Shown: positions 34,713-43,344 of the stretch, one piece after another
Numbering within the stretch: the stretch's first letter is position 1
How the letters are laid out: every line of letters starts with the position of its first letter
From: Chryseomicrobium sp. FSL W7-1435
Lineage (GTDB): Bacteria; Bacillota; Bacilli; Bacillales_A; Planococcaceae
Reading direction: 5' to 3'
Length of the DNA: 64,000 nt
Assembly: GCF_038595005.1 (NCBI RefSeq)
Contig: NZ_CP151997.1
Span: 2,646,362 to 2,710,361, forward strand
Translations under genes and position numbers: made by a program
Notes under the pieces: model-generated
The model's database searches: none
What the model was told of the DNA's origin: nothing
Seen by the model: only the letters and a program-made list of their open reading frames with translations

Positions 34713-35641
34713 TCATTTATTCTTGAAATCCTGTAAATTTCCATATAGATCCGGTTGGAGCTGAACAAACATCATACTGTTACCATCAGGACTGAAACGT
34801 ACGCAGGTAGGCATATTTAAACCTTGAATTATAGGGGCAGAAAACCTGTAATCTTTGCTTTCAAAAGGATTAATTTCTAATATTGTTCCTTTATGTGGCT
34901 GAGTTACGTATAACATTTTGTTTACAGGATTTTGAATCATCCCACCCTTCCAATCCAATCCAGAAGCAATTAAGTTTCCTTTTTTCACTAAGTCCATGTA
35001 ATCAGTTTCGGTTTCAGGATCCTTAACAATCTGACCAAGTGCAGAGCTGCTTGACACATTGAACTCTTGACCATCTTCAGTAAAAATCTTTGTTTTCCAT
35101 CCGGCACATCCACTGTACATGCTCCATTCGTATTCAAAATTATCAGGGAATGATTCTAGCGGTAAAATTCCTTCTAGCCCTGGCATAGGCACAGCAGGAA
35201 TATTTTTAATCAATACTTCTTTAGAACCGGTTTCAGGATTTATTTTTAAAACTCTATTTGTTGTTATGCTCTCTCTTTCTACAACTTCTAAATAGTCACC
35301 TAAGTACGTTAAACTAAATGCCTTTGTAATCCGTCTAAAAAAGGAAAGTTTTCAGTACTATCCCCCCCTAAACTTACATCTATAATTCTATTAGCCCAAG
35401 TCTCGCATACATATATTCTCCCATCTTGTAAAGGGACTATACTTGAAGGTCCTTTTAAACCAGAAGCAAAAGGGGCAACGTCTAAGTAATTTCCAGGTTT
35501 CGTTATGTCTTTAATGCTTCCAGCAGTTGTCTCAGAAACTAATAATCTTCCATCAGGTGTCCATTCCATGTGTGAAGGGGTCATTAGGTTTGAAGCATGG
35601 AGTTCAACTTTCAAATTAAGTTTTGTTAAAGTCGTCTGCAT
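34713..35641 (-). pseudogene. Frameshifted beta-propeller (NHL/SMP-30-like) gene
   Basis: Two open segments read as one protein if a single base is added to the A6 run at 35337-35342 (T6 on the coding strand). The upstream part starts at ATG 35641 behind GGGAGG with LTKLNLKVELHASNLMTPSH; the downstream part continues through ITKAFSLTYLGDYLEVVERE to the C-terminus at 34713. It has propeller-type repeats (GRLLVSETTAGSI, GRIYVCETWANRIIDV, NKMLYVTQPHKGTILEI). The resulting 310-residue protein would be intact, so a homopolymer sequencing error is as likely as a true mutation. Confidence 0.72.
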
Positions 35642-35889
35642 TACTGAAACCTCCCTGATATTTATTATTGCACAAAGCAACACTCTTATATTATCACAAT
35701 AGTCAGATATTTTAAACCCATAAATTTGTAAAAATGGTTTTTTATAAAAACTTCTCATCTGTTATATCTTTTCAAAAACTATAGTATTAGGATATTGTTT
35801 GAGAAAAATTCTATAAAAGAAGAAGACCCTTTGCTAAAATACTGCATAAGCCTTATTCCATAAACGGGCCATTACCAGAGCAACTCTAT

Positions 35890-36074
35890 TGTCAATTCAC
35901 ATTTCCTTAATCCACCTTTTAATTCATATGTTCTTTTACTTTCTATGTAAATAAGCCCCTTTAGATAACCAATCCAAAGGGGTAAAACAGTGTAACTTTT
36001 TTATTATTCCCAGTTACCTCCACAAAGACTCCTAAAGCCTATTTCACCCATTTAACCCGTTCCTCTACAAGAAT
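35890..36074 (-). mobile_element. Degraded right end and start of tnsA from an older Tn7-like element
   Basis: The hairpin CCCCTTTAGATA...ATCCAAAGGGG at 35955-35982 and the following AAACAGTGTAACTTTTTTAT match the right end of the present element at 48012-48064. On the minus strand, the 50 bases after the hairpin (35941 to about 35895) match the 5' part of tnsA but lack its ATG. CTACAAGAAT at 36065-36074 sits 85 nt from the first repeat, against 89 nt in the intact end. The remaining gap 35642-36100 has no gene. Confidence 0.75.
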
Positions 36075-36100
36075 TCTATTTATTAAAAAAACTCTAATGA

Positions 36101-36976
36101 TTAAGGATTACACCAATCACAATAAGCAGGTGAAGAGGTTTTAACACCATCCTGGCGCGGAAGAGTTTCCCTAAAATCACAGATTGGACAACCATATACT
36201 TCGTTTGATATTTGTTTTGACTTTAACCCGCAACCTGCACAGGGCAATCCTTTAACATAATCAACAATCCCCCATCCGGGGCATGAACACTTCGGGCACA
36301 ACGTTGCTAACCGTCGAACCATTTTTTCTGCAAGTTCAGTGATAACCTTCATTCTAGTGGGGTTCATATGTGCCCTCATGTCAGTTTGAATAAGTGCCTG
36401 ACCGTCAGTGGAAGCAGAAGCGCAACGTTTAATGGCTTCCTTTACGTCATCTATTTGGTTTAATCCTTTGAAGGTTAATCCAGGTAAAAACTCGGAATTC
36501 GGACTTACAATAAGTGCATGTGCAGGAAAATCCGATTTCAATAAAAAATCATCCATATCATTCCATGTTGAAACTGTTTTTGAAGCATAATTGGTCTTAG
36601 TACTTAACGTATGTTCTACAATCTCAATTCCACGTTCATTGTCAATCCATATAAGAATTTCATGATCCTGGGCGATAAAAGGAAAATTATCATAAGGTCC
36701 AAAACTTCCTTCATTCGCAATACCATACGGTAGTCCAAGATGGTCCATTCCCATTTGTACTTTTTTTCGCAGCGTCTCTAATGGTGTCCCCTTACGCTCT
36801 ATTTCACCAGTAAAAGTCCCCAAACCATCGGTATTTAACCCTTCAGGAGTAACAATTGAAAGCTGTAACAGATTATGAAAGGGAGGACCAATAGCCAGCT
36901 CTTTTCCGTGCATAGTCGCTAAAACTGCTTTACGACCAGAATATGGATGATCTGCGTAATGTTGTTTTTTGATCAT
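36101..36976 (-). CDS. DUF6671-family protein with C-terminal zinc ribbons, 291 aa
   Basis: The N-terminal 200 residues carry the family's conserved pattern as I know it: LATMHGKE, LGTFTGEIERKGTP, NEGSFGPYD, HEILIWIDNERG. The C-terminal 80 residues have three cysteine pairs (CPKC, CAGC, CPIC) plus CDWC, likely two zinc ribbons. It is soluble. It ends the mpsC, sbtA, CA-like operon, so its role may relate to bicarbonate use; no biochemical function is known to me. Confidence 0.8.
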   Translation of the reverse strand: MIKKQHYADHPYSGRKAVLATMHGKELAIGPPFHNLLQLSIVTPEGLNTDGLGTFTGEIERKGTPLETLRKKVQMGMDHLGLPYGIANEGSFGPYDNFPFIAQDHEILIWIDNERGIEIVEHTLSTKTNYASKTVSTWNDMDDFLLKSDFPAHALIVSPNSEFLPGLTFKGLNQIDDVKEAIKRCASASTDGQALIQTDMRAHMNPTRMKVITELAEKMVRRLATLCPKCSCPGWGIVDYVKGLPCAGCGLKSKQISNEVYGCPICDFRETLPRQDGVKTSSPAYCDWCNP

Positions 36977-37011
36977 AGTTTTTCAACCCCAACCATATTT
37001 AAATATACTTG

Positions 37012-37578
37012 TTATTGATGATCCACAACTCGCGTAGACACACCATTAACAGTATCTATCAATAGGCCATATACTCTAATTTCCGAGGGCATCAAAGGAT
37101 GCCGACGAATCAAGTTTACAGACTGTTTAATACCATCTGTGACTGTTTTGCTTCCCTCTATCCATTGAGCCATATCGTTTGCTGTAAATCCAGGGAAACA
37201 ATGTTTAAAAAGATATTCTACGGTTTGAATCTTAACCGCTGGAATTTTTGTTTGTATGACTTTGGAAATTAAATTACTAGGGTCCGAAATAGATTCATTT
37301 CTATCTGCTGACCCTATAACGAAAATTTCCTCTACATTTTCTTGATAAACTGCTATAATTATGTTACGCATGAGACTATCGTATGGTTCTGAGATAACCG
37401 GGCCATAGCTTTTTAATACCATTATTTGTTCCGGGAGAAAATGAGACGCAGAATTTAACCATTGTTCCAATGGTTCCTCCATCCCAACTATACATAATAC
37501 TTTTTTCCTATTGTCTGGGTTAGTTGAAATAGGTTCATTTTCGATTTGTTGATTATTAAATATTTTATCCGCAAACAT
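37012..37578 (-). CDS. Beta-carbonic-anhydrase-like protein without zinc ligands, 188 aa
   Basis: The fold pattern is that of YtiB-type beta-carbonic anhydrases: a strand KVLCIVGMEEPLEQWL where CMDTRL is expected, LMRNIIIAVYQENVEEIFVIGSADRNE where VIGHHDCGM is expected, and a C-terminal HPLMPSEIRVYGLLIDTVNG that is highly typical. The Cys, Asp-Arg, His and Cys of the active site are all absent. It is probably catalytically inactive, perhaps a regulator of the adjacent permease. ATG 37578 follows AAAGGAAG. Confidence 0.75.
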   Translation of the reverse strand: MFADKIFNNQQIENEPISTNPDNRKKVLCIVGMEEPLEQWLNSASHFLPEQIMVLKSYGPVISEPYDSLMRNIIIAVYQENVEEIFVIGSADRNESISDPSNLISKVIQTKIPAVKIQTVEYLFKHCFPGFTANDMAQWIEGSKTVTDGIKQSVNLIRRHPLMPSEIRVYGLLIDTVNGVSTRVVDHQ

Positions 37579-37612
37579 GATCAACACTTCCTTTCTTTAT
37601 TAATGATAGAAA

Positions 37613-38623
37613 TTATTGAAGCCATTGTGCTATTGAATAATAAAGCGGTATTCCGAAAATCAAATTAAAGGGAAAAGTAATCCCTAGAGACAACCCTAGA
37701 TAAATGGATGGGTTAGCCTCAGGAACTGAGGTTCTTAATGCGGCAGGAGCAGCAATGTACGAAGCACTTCCAGCTAGCACCCCCATCAATGTAGTACCTC
37801 CTAGCGAAAGACCAATGTAATTCCCGACAAAAATCCCCAAAATGCCGGATAATACAGGCATAAAGATTGCAAAGAGCAGGATTTTCCATCCATGTTTTTT
37901 CACTTCAGGAAGCCTTTGACCAGCGATCACACCCATATTGAGTAAGAAGATCATCAAAACACTTGGATAAAGGTCTATAAACAATGGCTTAACAGCAGGA
38001 AGAGCACCCTCACCCGCAATCCATCCGATCACAAGACTTCCCAGCAAAAGCAACACACTTTTTCCAAACAGGCTTTCTTTAATCACTTTTGTATTAATTA
38101 AACCACTGACCATTGGCTTGCCTGCAGTGAATCCGATATTTTGTGACAAAGAATGCCCTTGATTTTCTTCATTCAGTTTCAACAAAAGCAAGGAAACAAA
38201 AATAGCTGGACTTTCCAGTAGAACAACTAAGACATTCATAAAACCTTCATACTTTGTTCCAAATTCACTAAGAAACGAAGTAGCAGCTCCGTAGGTAACA
38301 ATACTCACCGACCCGTATGTCGCAGCCAGGCCGATGGCATTCTTAAAATCCATTTTCATGAAACGGAGGATAAATAACACGATTATAGGTATAAAAGTAC
38401 CTAAAAACAGGGTTCCGAGGATAGGTTTTATAACAGTGCTCAATGAATAATGGGAAAGTTCGATTCCACCTTTGATTCCTATCGCTATCAGAAGATATAT
38501 GCTTAACGTTTCACTTAGCGCCGTTGGAAATTTTAAATCTGATTTCACCATTGCTGCGAGTATTCCAAGTGCAAAAAACAACACAACTGGAGATAGTAAA
38601 TTTTGAATAATAATATCAGTCAC
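37613..38623 (-). CDS. sbtA: Sodium-dependent bicarbonate permease, SbtA family, 336 aa
   Basis: About ten TM segments (from residue 7 to the C-terminus) with the family's repeated inverted topology: PVVLFFALGILAAMVKSDLKFP, then SIYLLIAIGIKGGIELS, and in the second half LLNMGVIAGQRLPEVKKHG and LMGVLAGSASYIAAPAALR. SbtA imports HCO3- with Na+. It begins with GTG 9 nt after GGAGG. The neighbours mpsC, CA-like and DUF6671 form a likely operon within the transposon. Confidence 0.88.
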   Translation of the reverse strand: MTDIIIQNLLSPVVLFFALGILAAMVKSDLKFPTALSETLSIYLLIAIGIKGGIELSHYSLSTVIKPILGTLFLGTFIPIIVLFILRFMKMDFKNAIGLAATYGSVSIVTYGAATSFLSEFGTKYEGFMNVLVVLLESPAIFVSLLLLKLNEENQGHSLSQNIGFTAGKPMVSGLINTKVIKESLFGKSVLLLLGSLVIGWIAGEGALPAVKPLFIDLYPSVLMIFLLNMGVIAGQRLPEVKKHGWKILLFAIFMPVLSGILGIFVGNYIGLSLGGTTLMGVLAGSASYIAAPAALRTSVPEANPSIYLGLSLGITFPFNLIFGIPLYYSIAQWLQ

Positions 38624-38763
38624 TCTTTAGTCCTCCGATTCTACTACCAGTGTTGACCGACGATATATAATCCCTTTAGCATGTAAAATAGCTGGTTTAT
38701 CTTCAACTTACCCATTCTATATTCTTAAAAGGGTCTTTTAAAGATCTCCCAAGTTTGATTTTA

Positions 38764-39126
38764 TTAAGACTTTAGTTTTTCCTCTAAATTACACGATAAT
38801 TTAAAGACCATAATTCGTTCACCGGTTCTTGTGCTAATATCAGTGTGAAATATCATTACTTCTTCACCGGTTTTATCTCGAATGATTTCATCTAATTTGT
38901 CTCGACCTGATTCCACCAAGTGAGAACGAATTTGTTTGATCGACAACAATCCTTCCGTTGTTTCAGAGAGCTTATATTCAGCGGGTGTTAAGACTCCTTT
39001 CAAAACCACAATTACCATGTCGCGGAGAATATCGGTCTTGACCGTAACGGATCCGCGACCTAGAAAATCCTTCTCCCATTGCGATAATGCTTTGCTGATT
39101 TCTGCTTCTATTTGACCTTTTGTCAT
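38764..39126 (-). CDS. MpsC-like protein (DUF2294), 120 aa
   Basis: A small soluble protein of the DUF2294/MpsC family: MTKGQIEAEISKALSQWEKD, then GRGSVTVKTDILRDMVIVVLKGVLTPAEYKL and LVESGRDKLDEIIRDKTGEEVMIFHTDISTRTG. In Staphylococcus MpsC is linked to MpsAB, which supplies bicarbonate; the exact role of MpsC is unknown. ATG 39126 has GGGGGG upstream. It heads the carbon cargo operon, 140 nt upstream of sbtA. Confidence 0.85.
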   Translation of the reverse strand: MTKGQIEAEISKALSQWEKDFLGRGSVTVKTDILRDMVIVVLKGVLTPAEYKLSETTEGLLSIKQIRSHLVESGRDKLDEIIRDKTGEEVMIFHTDISTRTGERIMVFKLSCNLEEKLKS

Positions 39127-39141
39127 ATTGCCCCCCCTAAC

Positions 39142-39193
39142 AAAAAAATCGGTATGAGATATCACCAAATATAGTGATATCTCATACCGATTT
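39142..39193 (-). terminator. Strong terminator in the mpsC leader (possible attenuator)
   Basis: A 20-bp stem AAATCGGTATGAGATATCAC / GTGATATCTCATACCGATTT with an 8-nt loop is followed by T7 on the minus strand, ending only 16 nt before the mpsC ATG. No gene lies between it and the upstream promoter at 39321-39349, so it acts as a leader terminator. Confidence 0.85.
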
Positions 39194-39203
39194 ATTTCAA
39201 ACT

Positions 39204-39349
39204 AACTACAAAAGTCTTTAATTATATTTTCACAAGGACAATGACACATTACCCAAGTGCTAATACATTTTCCCTTTGTAGTTATATTGATAATCTATCG
39301 TAGCTTTTTATTGTAAGTTTATTCTACCTTTAAGCAGTTCGGTTGTCAA
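39204..39349 (-). promoter_or_regulatory. mpsC operon promoter and aptamer-like leader
   Basis: A canonical sigma-A promoter reads TTGACA (39344-39349), 17-bp spacer, TAGAAT (39321-39326). The transcript would start near 39313. A 9-bp stem AACTACAAA / TTTGTAGTT (39275-39283 with 39204-39212) closes a 62-nt domain just before the terminator at 39142-39193. This is the layout of a transcriptional riboswitch, but it matches no aptamer I know. Confidence 0.6.
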
Positions 39350-39775
39350 ACTCAAAATATATCTATATGTTTCTTTATCAGTTGGCAATCTCCTATTTGA
39401 GATATGCTAAGCGTTTGGATTCAAAGGGCCAAATTTACTCTACACCCCTCACTCCATCATTGGATGGGACATAGTTTCCCTATGTTCAAACTTTAGACCA
39501 GTACTAGTACTTTCGGAAGTTCATCAGTTCCTACCCCTGGGAACTATTCTAACCTTGTCTAGTTTATTAACCGTGCGGCATATTCGTTGGTATACCTTTT
39601 AGCCAATATTTTTAGCTGGTGTAGTTCCAAATTTTTTTCTGCACACTATTTAGCTTGGGTCTGACTGACCACTTGCCCTAAAAAGAGCAATCGGCTGTTC
39701 AAATTCCTTCCTTATCACAGTGTTTTGGACATTAAAAGACATCCTCTAGTAAATATTCCTTGAGGAGGTTATCGT
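39350..39775. other. Non-coding stretch with several hairpins, possible ncRNA or IS remnant
   Basis: No open frame longer than 60 codons occurs. On the minus strand several small hairpins follow one another: CCATC-CAAT-GATGG (39454-39467), ACATAG-GGAAA-CTATGT (39469-39485) and GTTCC-N8-GGAAC (39527-39544). Nearby the minus strand reads GCTAAAAATATTGGCTAAAAGG, which could be the frame-broken 3' end of a TnpB-like gene (AKNILAK). That identification is weak. Confidence 0.35.
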
Positions 39776-39777
39776 AT

Positions 39778-39808
39778 AAAAAAGAACCGGCCGGGTTTTG
39801 TCCGGTTT
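39778..39808 (-). terminator. Terminator of the tnsABCDE operon
   Basis: AACCGG ... CCGGTT stem (AAAACCGGACAAAACCCGG then CCGGTT) followed by CTTTTTT on the minus strand, about 145 nt beyond the tnsE stop. A second hairpin with AAGAACAC / GTGTTCTT arms lies right after the tnsE stop at 39923-39952. Confidence 0.8.
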
Positions 39809-39951
39809 TACTTATTACATTTTTCTTAGATATACAACTCGAATTTAAAATGACTATAAATATTTGTAACATTAGCAAGGTTTATATAACTTTTTCTTTG
39901 ATTAACTAGCCCGATTGCGGAAGAACACTAATGTTTTAAAAGTGTGTTCTT

Positions 39952-41484
39952 TTAAATTAACTTATTTAACAATATATTACTCCTATGACGAATACCTTTA
40001 GAACTATGCTTCGCCTTCATCACAATAACACCTCGATTTTCAATGATTTTCAATGTTTGACTCGTCCATGCGCCATTGCTATTAACAAGATTTACAAGTA
40101 AACAATGATAAATAGCATTCCAGTTATGAGTATTAGGCGATGATAAAATCAACATCGACAACGAACGATTCTCACGCTCTACTTCTATAATATTAAATTG
40201 CTTTCCATTTGTCATATGTACTTTAGCAATCACATATCGTCTTTTCGTAACACCATCACTTAACTTTGTAAATTTACGTTCTCCCAAGCCTTCCGGTAGC
40301 ACATCGGTAAATGCTCTAATTTCCACTACATTTGGATGCTGTTCCATTACTTTCAACACATTAATAAAATCATTTAGCTCACCTTGAGCCTGGATTTCGT
40401 GCAACATTTGATGCTCTAGCCCTCTTGCTAGATGTTGACCTCCACTATCTGCTGTAGATCGCATTGAATCATTATTGCCATAGTATTTCTTAGTATTTTC
40501 ATCTTCTTTCGTTCGCTGCTTTGAGGAACTACTTTTAATTCGTTTGATTTTAGGTACCAATGTATATTCATGTTTCAACTGATTCATTTGTACAAGATCA
40601 AAGTCTTCCGTGGAGCCATCGACTTGTTCATCTAATGTAAGGCCCTCTTCATCGTCCATTTTATTTACGGCGCGATAAGTATATTTCTTCGCCTCATTCG
40701 ATTTCACTTGATCTTGTATTTCTGGATGTGAAATTGAGATATGTTTGTATGGAATATATTTATTTTTCACATTTACGATTTGTAGAACTGTCCACGAATT
40801 ATTATTCTCTTTTACACGAACCGTTATGGTAATCGATTGTGTAAGGCCCCATTCAAATATCAAAGCCTTTTCCTGCAACCAAGTAAAGGCTATATTTTCA
40901 TAGACTTGCCGTAAATCACGATTCGTTAGTAACCAAACCAATTGATAAATAAAACCTGTTTTGGTGTATTTCAGTTCATAAGATGATGAAAAGCTAAGAT
41001 GAATTTTATTAGGTTCGTATGTTTCAGTGAAGAATTGAGGAAATGAATTCGATTCAAACAAGCGATATAAAAGAAAGCCGTTCGGAGCTAAAATGCTACG
41101 CAACACTTCAATGACTGGTAAAATGACATTCTTGCCATCAAAAGAGAACACGAAACTACGGGAAGTTGCAGAATCACTGCTTCCTTGAATAGACCAAGGG
41201 CGTTTGTGATATTTAACACTATTAGGATAAATAGTCATATCGATTTCTTGTACACCTTTAGGAACTTGACTAGCCGTAATGATGCCATCAGTATAATAAT
41301 GTTGGATTGCTAGGCATGGTAATGTACCCCAATCCATTAAAATACCTTCTGTACGACCTTGTGAGCGAAAATAAGCTTTAATCATCATTTTATGATCACA
41401 TCGGAATGGCTCACCAATCCATATCAGTTGTGCTTTTTCACCTTTTGCAAAAGGCCAAGCAATTTTAACCTGTTGTTTGCTCAT
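39952..41484 (-). CDS. tnsE: TnsE, alternative target selector, 510 aa
   Basis: In Tn7, TnsE directs insertion into replicating DNA, mainly conjugal plasmids, through contact with the sliding clamp. This protein has the size (510 vs 538 aa) and order of TnsE: an N-terminal strand region (LIWIGEPFR), a middle segment VILPVIEVLRSILAPNGFLL that parallels the Tn7 TnsE motif with HIPQLELARSLF, a charged linker with Ser/Lys runs (about residues 310-350), and a C-terminal DNA-binding region. It overlaps tnsD by 20 nt and is last in the operon. Confidence 0.82.
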   Translation of the reverse strand: MSKQQVKIAWPFAKGEKAQLIWIGEPFRCDHKMMIKAYFRSQGRTEGILMDWGTLPCLAIQHYYTDGIITASQVPKGVQEIDMTIYPNSVKYHKRPWSIQGSSDSATSRSFVFSFDGKNVILPVIEVLRSILAPNGFLLYRLFESNSFPQFFTETYEPNKIHLSFSSSYELKYTKTGFIYQLVWLLTNRDLRQVYENIAFTWLQEKALIFEWGLTQSITITVRVKENNNSWTVLQIVNVKNKYIPYKHISISHPEIQDQVKSNEAKKYTYRAVNKMDDEEGLTLDEQVDGSTEDFDLVQMNQLKHEYTLVPKIKRIKSSSSKQRTKEDENTKKYYGNNDSMRSTADSGGQHLARGLEHQMLHEIQAQGELNDFINVLKVMEQHPNVVEIRAFTDVLPEGLGERKFTKLSDGVTKRRYVIAKVHMTNGKQFNIIEVERENRSLSMLILSSPNTHNWNAIYHCLLVNLVNSNGAWTSQTLKIIENRGVIVMKAKHSSKGIRHRSNILLNKLI

Positions 41485-43333
41485 AACTTTTCACTTCCTG
41501 TTTTGTTCGTAAATATTCTTCCAAATACGGTTTTATTTCATGAAAATGATGTGACTTAACAGCACCAATACGCTGTACCTTCCATAAAACAACTGGTTCT
41601 TGCCCCTGTAACATTCGATCAATAATTTTACAAAAACGTCTGATATGGAATTGCTGAGTAGATTCTGTAATTTCAGATAGGAGCTTTTTAGTCTGGGGTA
41701 GCTTATCAAGGTGTTTCTCCAAGTTAGATAATATTCCAAGTCGTTTTCCAACAATCGAGATTGTAATCCGAATAGGTTTATCTAGTACGATTAGTTCTTT
41801 ATAAAGTTTTTTTACTTCAGAGCAGTATTCCCGATCACGTGAGGCCCAATCGACAATTGCTTGATTATTCTTCTTCTCATGAATTTTAGGCAACTGTTCA
41901 AACAGCCACTCTTTATCGTGACGATACAAGTAGATATATTCTTTTGGGAAACACTGACGAATTTGAGTTCTTAAATAACTTGGGTATTGCTGCATTCCTT
42001 TTAATAATTGTTTTCGATTAGTCAGCAACATCGAAGGGATATCGTTTTCTGATAATCCTTCTATTTTTATCTCTGAAGAAAGATATTTTTTAACCGTTTT
42101 CGAATTTACACCAAGCATTTTAGCTAATGTTCTTGTACTGGACGTTCCTTTGGCTTCCAATTCATGTAATTTAGCCTTCCAGACGTCTCCAAATGCTTTT
42201 ACACGTCCAATACGATATTTATCTTTAGATAATCTATCAGGGCCTTTTCTAGCGTAAATAAAGCCACAAGAGCATTCAAACGTACCAATGGGTGCTTTTG
42301 ATTTAAAATCCCTCGTAACATTTACTTCAGGAATTACAAATGCCTTATAATGATTAGCTGCTTTATTTAAACAAGGCCATGGACCACTACCGAAAGGACC
42401 TATATCAGCTTCACCTTGTAAAAAGGAATCTACATCTTGTTCTAAGAAATAAAGCATAAGCAAATGACGGAAAGGATGCGCATGACGTTTTAGATTGCGT
42501 GTAATGACCTTCGGCCAATTGTACTCATTATCAACATCGATTGCTGATTCATACTTAACTAAAAATCCTTTTGGAAACTTTGATTGAAATGCTTTGTATA
42601 GCTCCTTTTGCCGAATTCGATTAGAGGTTGTTATTAAATTACGCTCTCGTAAAAGAGCCCGATATTTAAGATTAATAGATCCCCTTGAAAATTGATGTAT
42701 TGGAACTTGTAGCAGTTGATAAGCCATCTTTGCTAAAGCAATTTGAATGGCTACAAACTCTTTTGGTTCAACTTCTTGAATCTTTGATAAGTTCATTAGC
42801 TTTTTATCGAATCGAATAAACTCTATTCGACTCTGCTTTGAAAAATCGACAGGATACTTCTTTAATTTCAATTCATGATGCGCACAGAAATCAATCCCTT
42901 GTAGTTGATGCTCACGATGAATATAGGGTTCTCCATGTTGCTCAATATCACTAGCTGCACATTCCGGACAATAATAGAGTCCGTCCTTTTTACAAATACC
43001 TCCTGCGACCATTCCAAGTCTTGTATAAAGTCCTTTTCCATCACCTTGAACATCCTGCATAATTTGTCGTTGCTTCTCCTGTGATAGAAAAGGAGCATAG
43101 AAAGGATAAATTGTATGCTTGGCTAATAAACTTTCTAACGAATAATGCGTGCCCATCTGTTTAGCGAGAGAATTAAAATGGCTACCAATCTCAACACTCG
43201 GAATCACTGAACGACTTTGAAATACTTCTTCTAACGTATCTTTGCAATCAATATTCCCACTGTAAAAGTGATAACGTGCGACCGCCGAATATATCAATTC
43301 ATCTGGATATGGATCAGTAAAGAATGGCAGCAT
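41465..43333 (-). CDS. tnsD: TnsD/TniQ, glmS attTn7-recognising target selector, 622 aa
   Basis: TniQ-family protein that binds the 3' end of glmS and recruits TnsC. The N-terminus LPFFTDPYPDELIYSAVARYH is the family signature, and a zinc finger CPECAASD...FCAHH is at about residues 125-160. The C-terminal half has helix-turn-helix-like segments (STRTLAKMLGVNSKTVKKYL). The length fits TnsD rather than short TniQ. AGGAGG lies before ATG 43333. Its predicted site is exactly where the element sits. Confidence 0.92.
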   Translation of the reverse strand: MLPFFTDPYPDELIYSAVARYHFYSGNIDCKDTLEEVFQSRSVIPSVEIGSHFNSLAKQMGTHYSLESLLAKHTIYPFYAPFLSQEKQRQIMQDVQGDGKGLYTRLGMVAGGICKKDGLYYCPECAASDIEQHGEPYIHREHQLQGIDFCAHHELKLKKYPVDFSKQSRIEFIRFDKKLMNLSKIQEVEPKEFVAIQIALAKMAYQLLQVPIHQFSRGSINLKYRALLRERNLITTSNRIRQKELYKAFQSKFPKGFLVKYESAIDVDNEYNWPKVITRNLKRHAHPFRHLLMLYFLEQDVDSFLQGEADIGPFGSGPWPCLNKAANHYKAFVIPEVNVTRDFKSKAPIGTFECSCGFIYARKGPDRLSKDKYRIGRVKAFGDVWKAKLHELEAKGTSSTRTLAKMLGVNSKTVKKYLSSEIKIEGLSENDIPSMLLTNRKQLLKGMQQYPSYLRTQIRQCFPKEYIYLYRHDKEWLFEQLPKIHEKKNNQAIVDWASRDREYCSEVKKLYKELIVLDKPIRITISIVGKRLGILSNLEKHLDKLPQTKKLLSEITESTQQFHIRRFCKIIDRMLQGQEPVVLWKVQRIGAVKSHHFHEIKPYLEEYLRTKQEVKSYEQTTG

Positions 43334-43344
43334 CTGGTTTCCTC

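Noticed and set aside
36074..36101. A second intact left end starting right after the fossil AGAAT at 36074
   Set aside because: The sequence TCTATTTATTAAAAAAACTC matches the left terminus at only about 12 of 18 positions, mostly in an A run, and no TnsB sites follow in the DUF6671 gene.
41533..43098. Possible CRISPR-guided (CAST) transposition or a CRISPR array linked to the tns genes
   Set aside because: No Cas protein and no direct-repeat array with regular spacers occurs within the element; TnsD and TnsE explain targeting. The 20-bp repeats at 48044-48110 are TnsB sites with no spacers.
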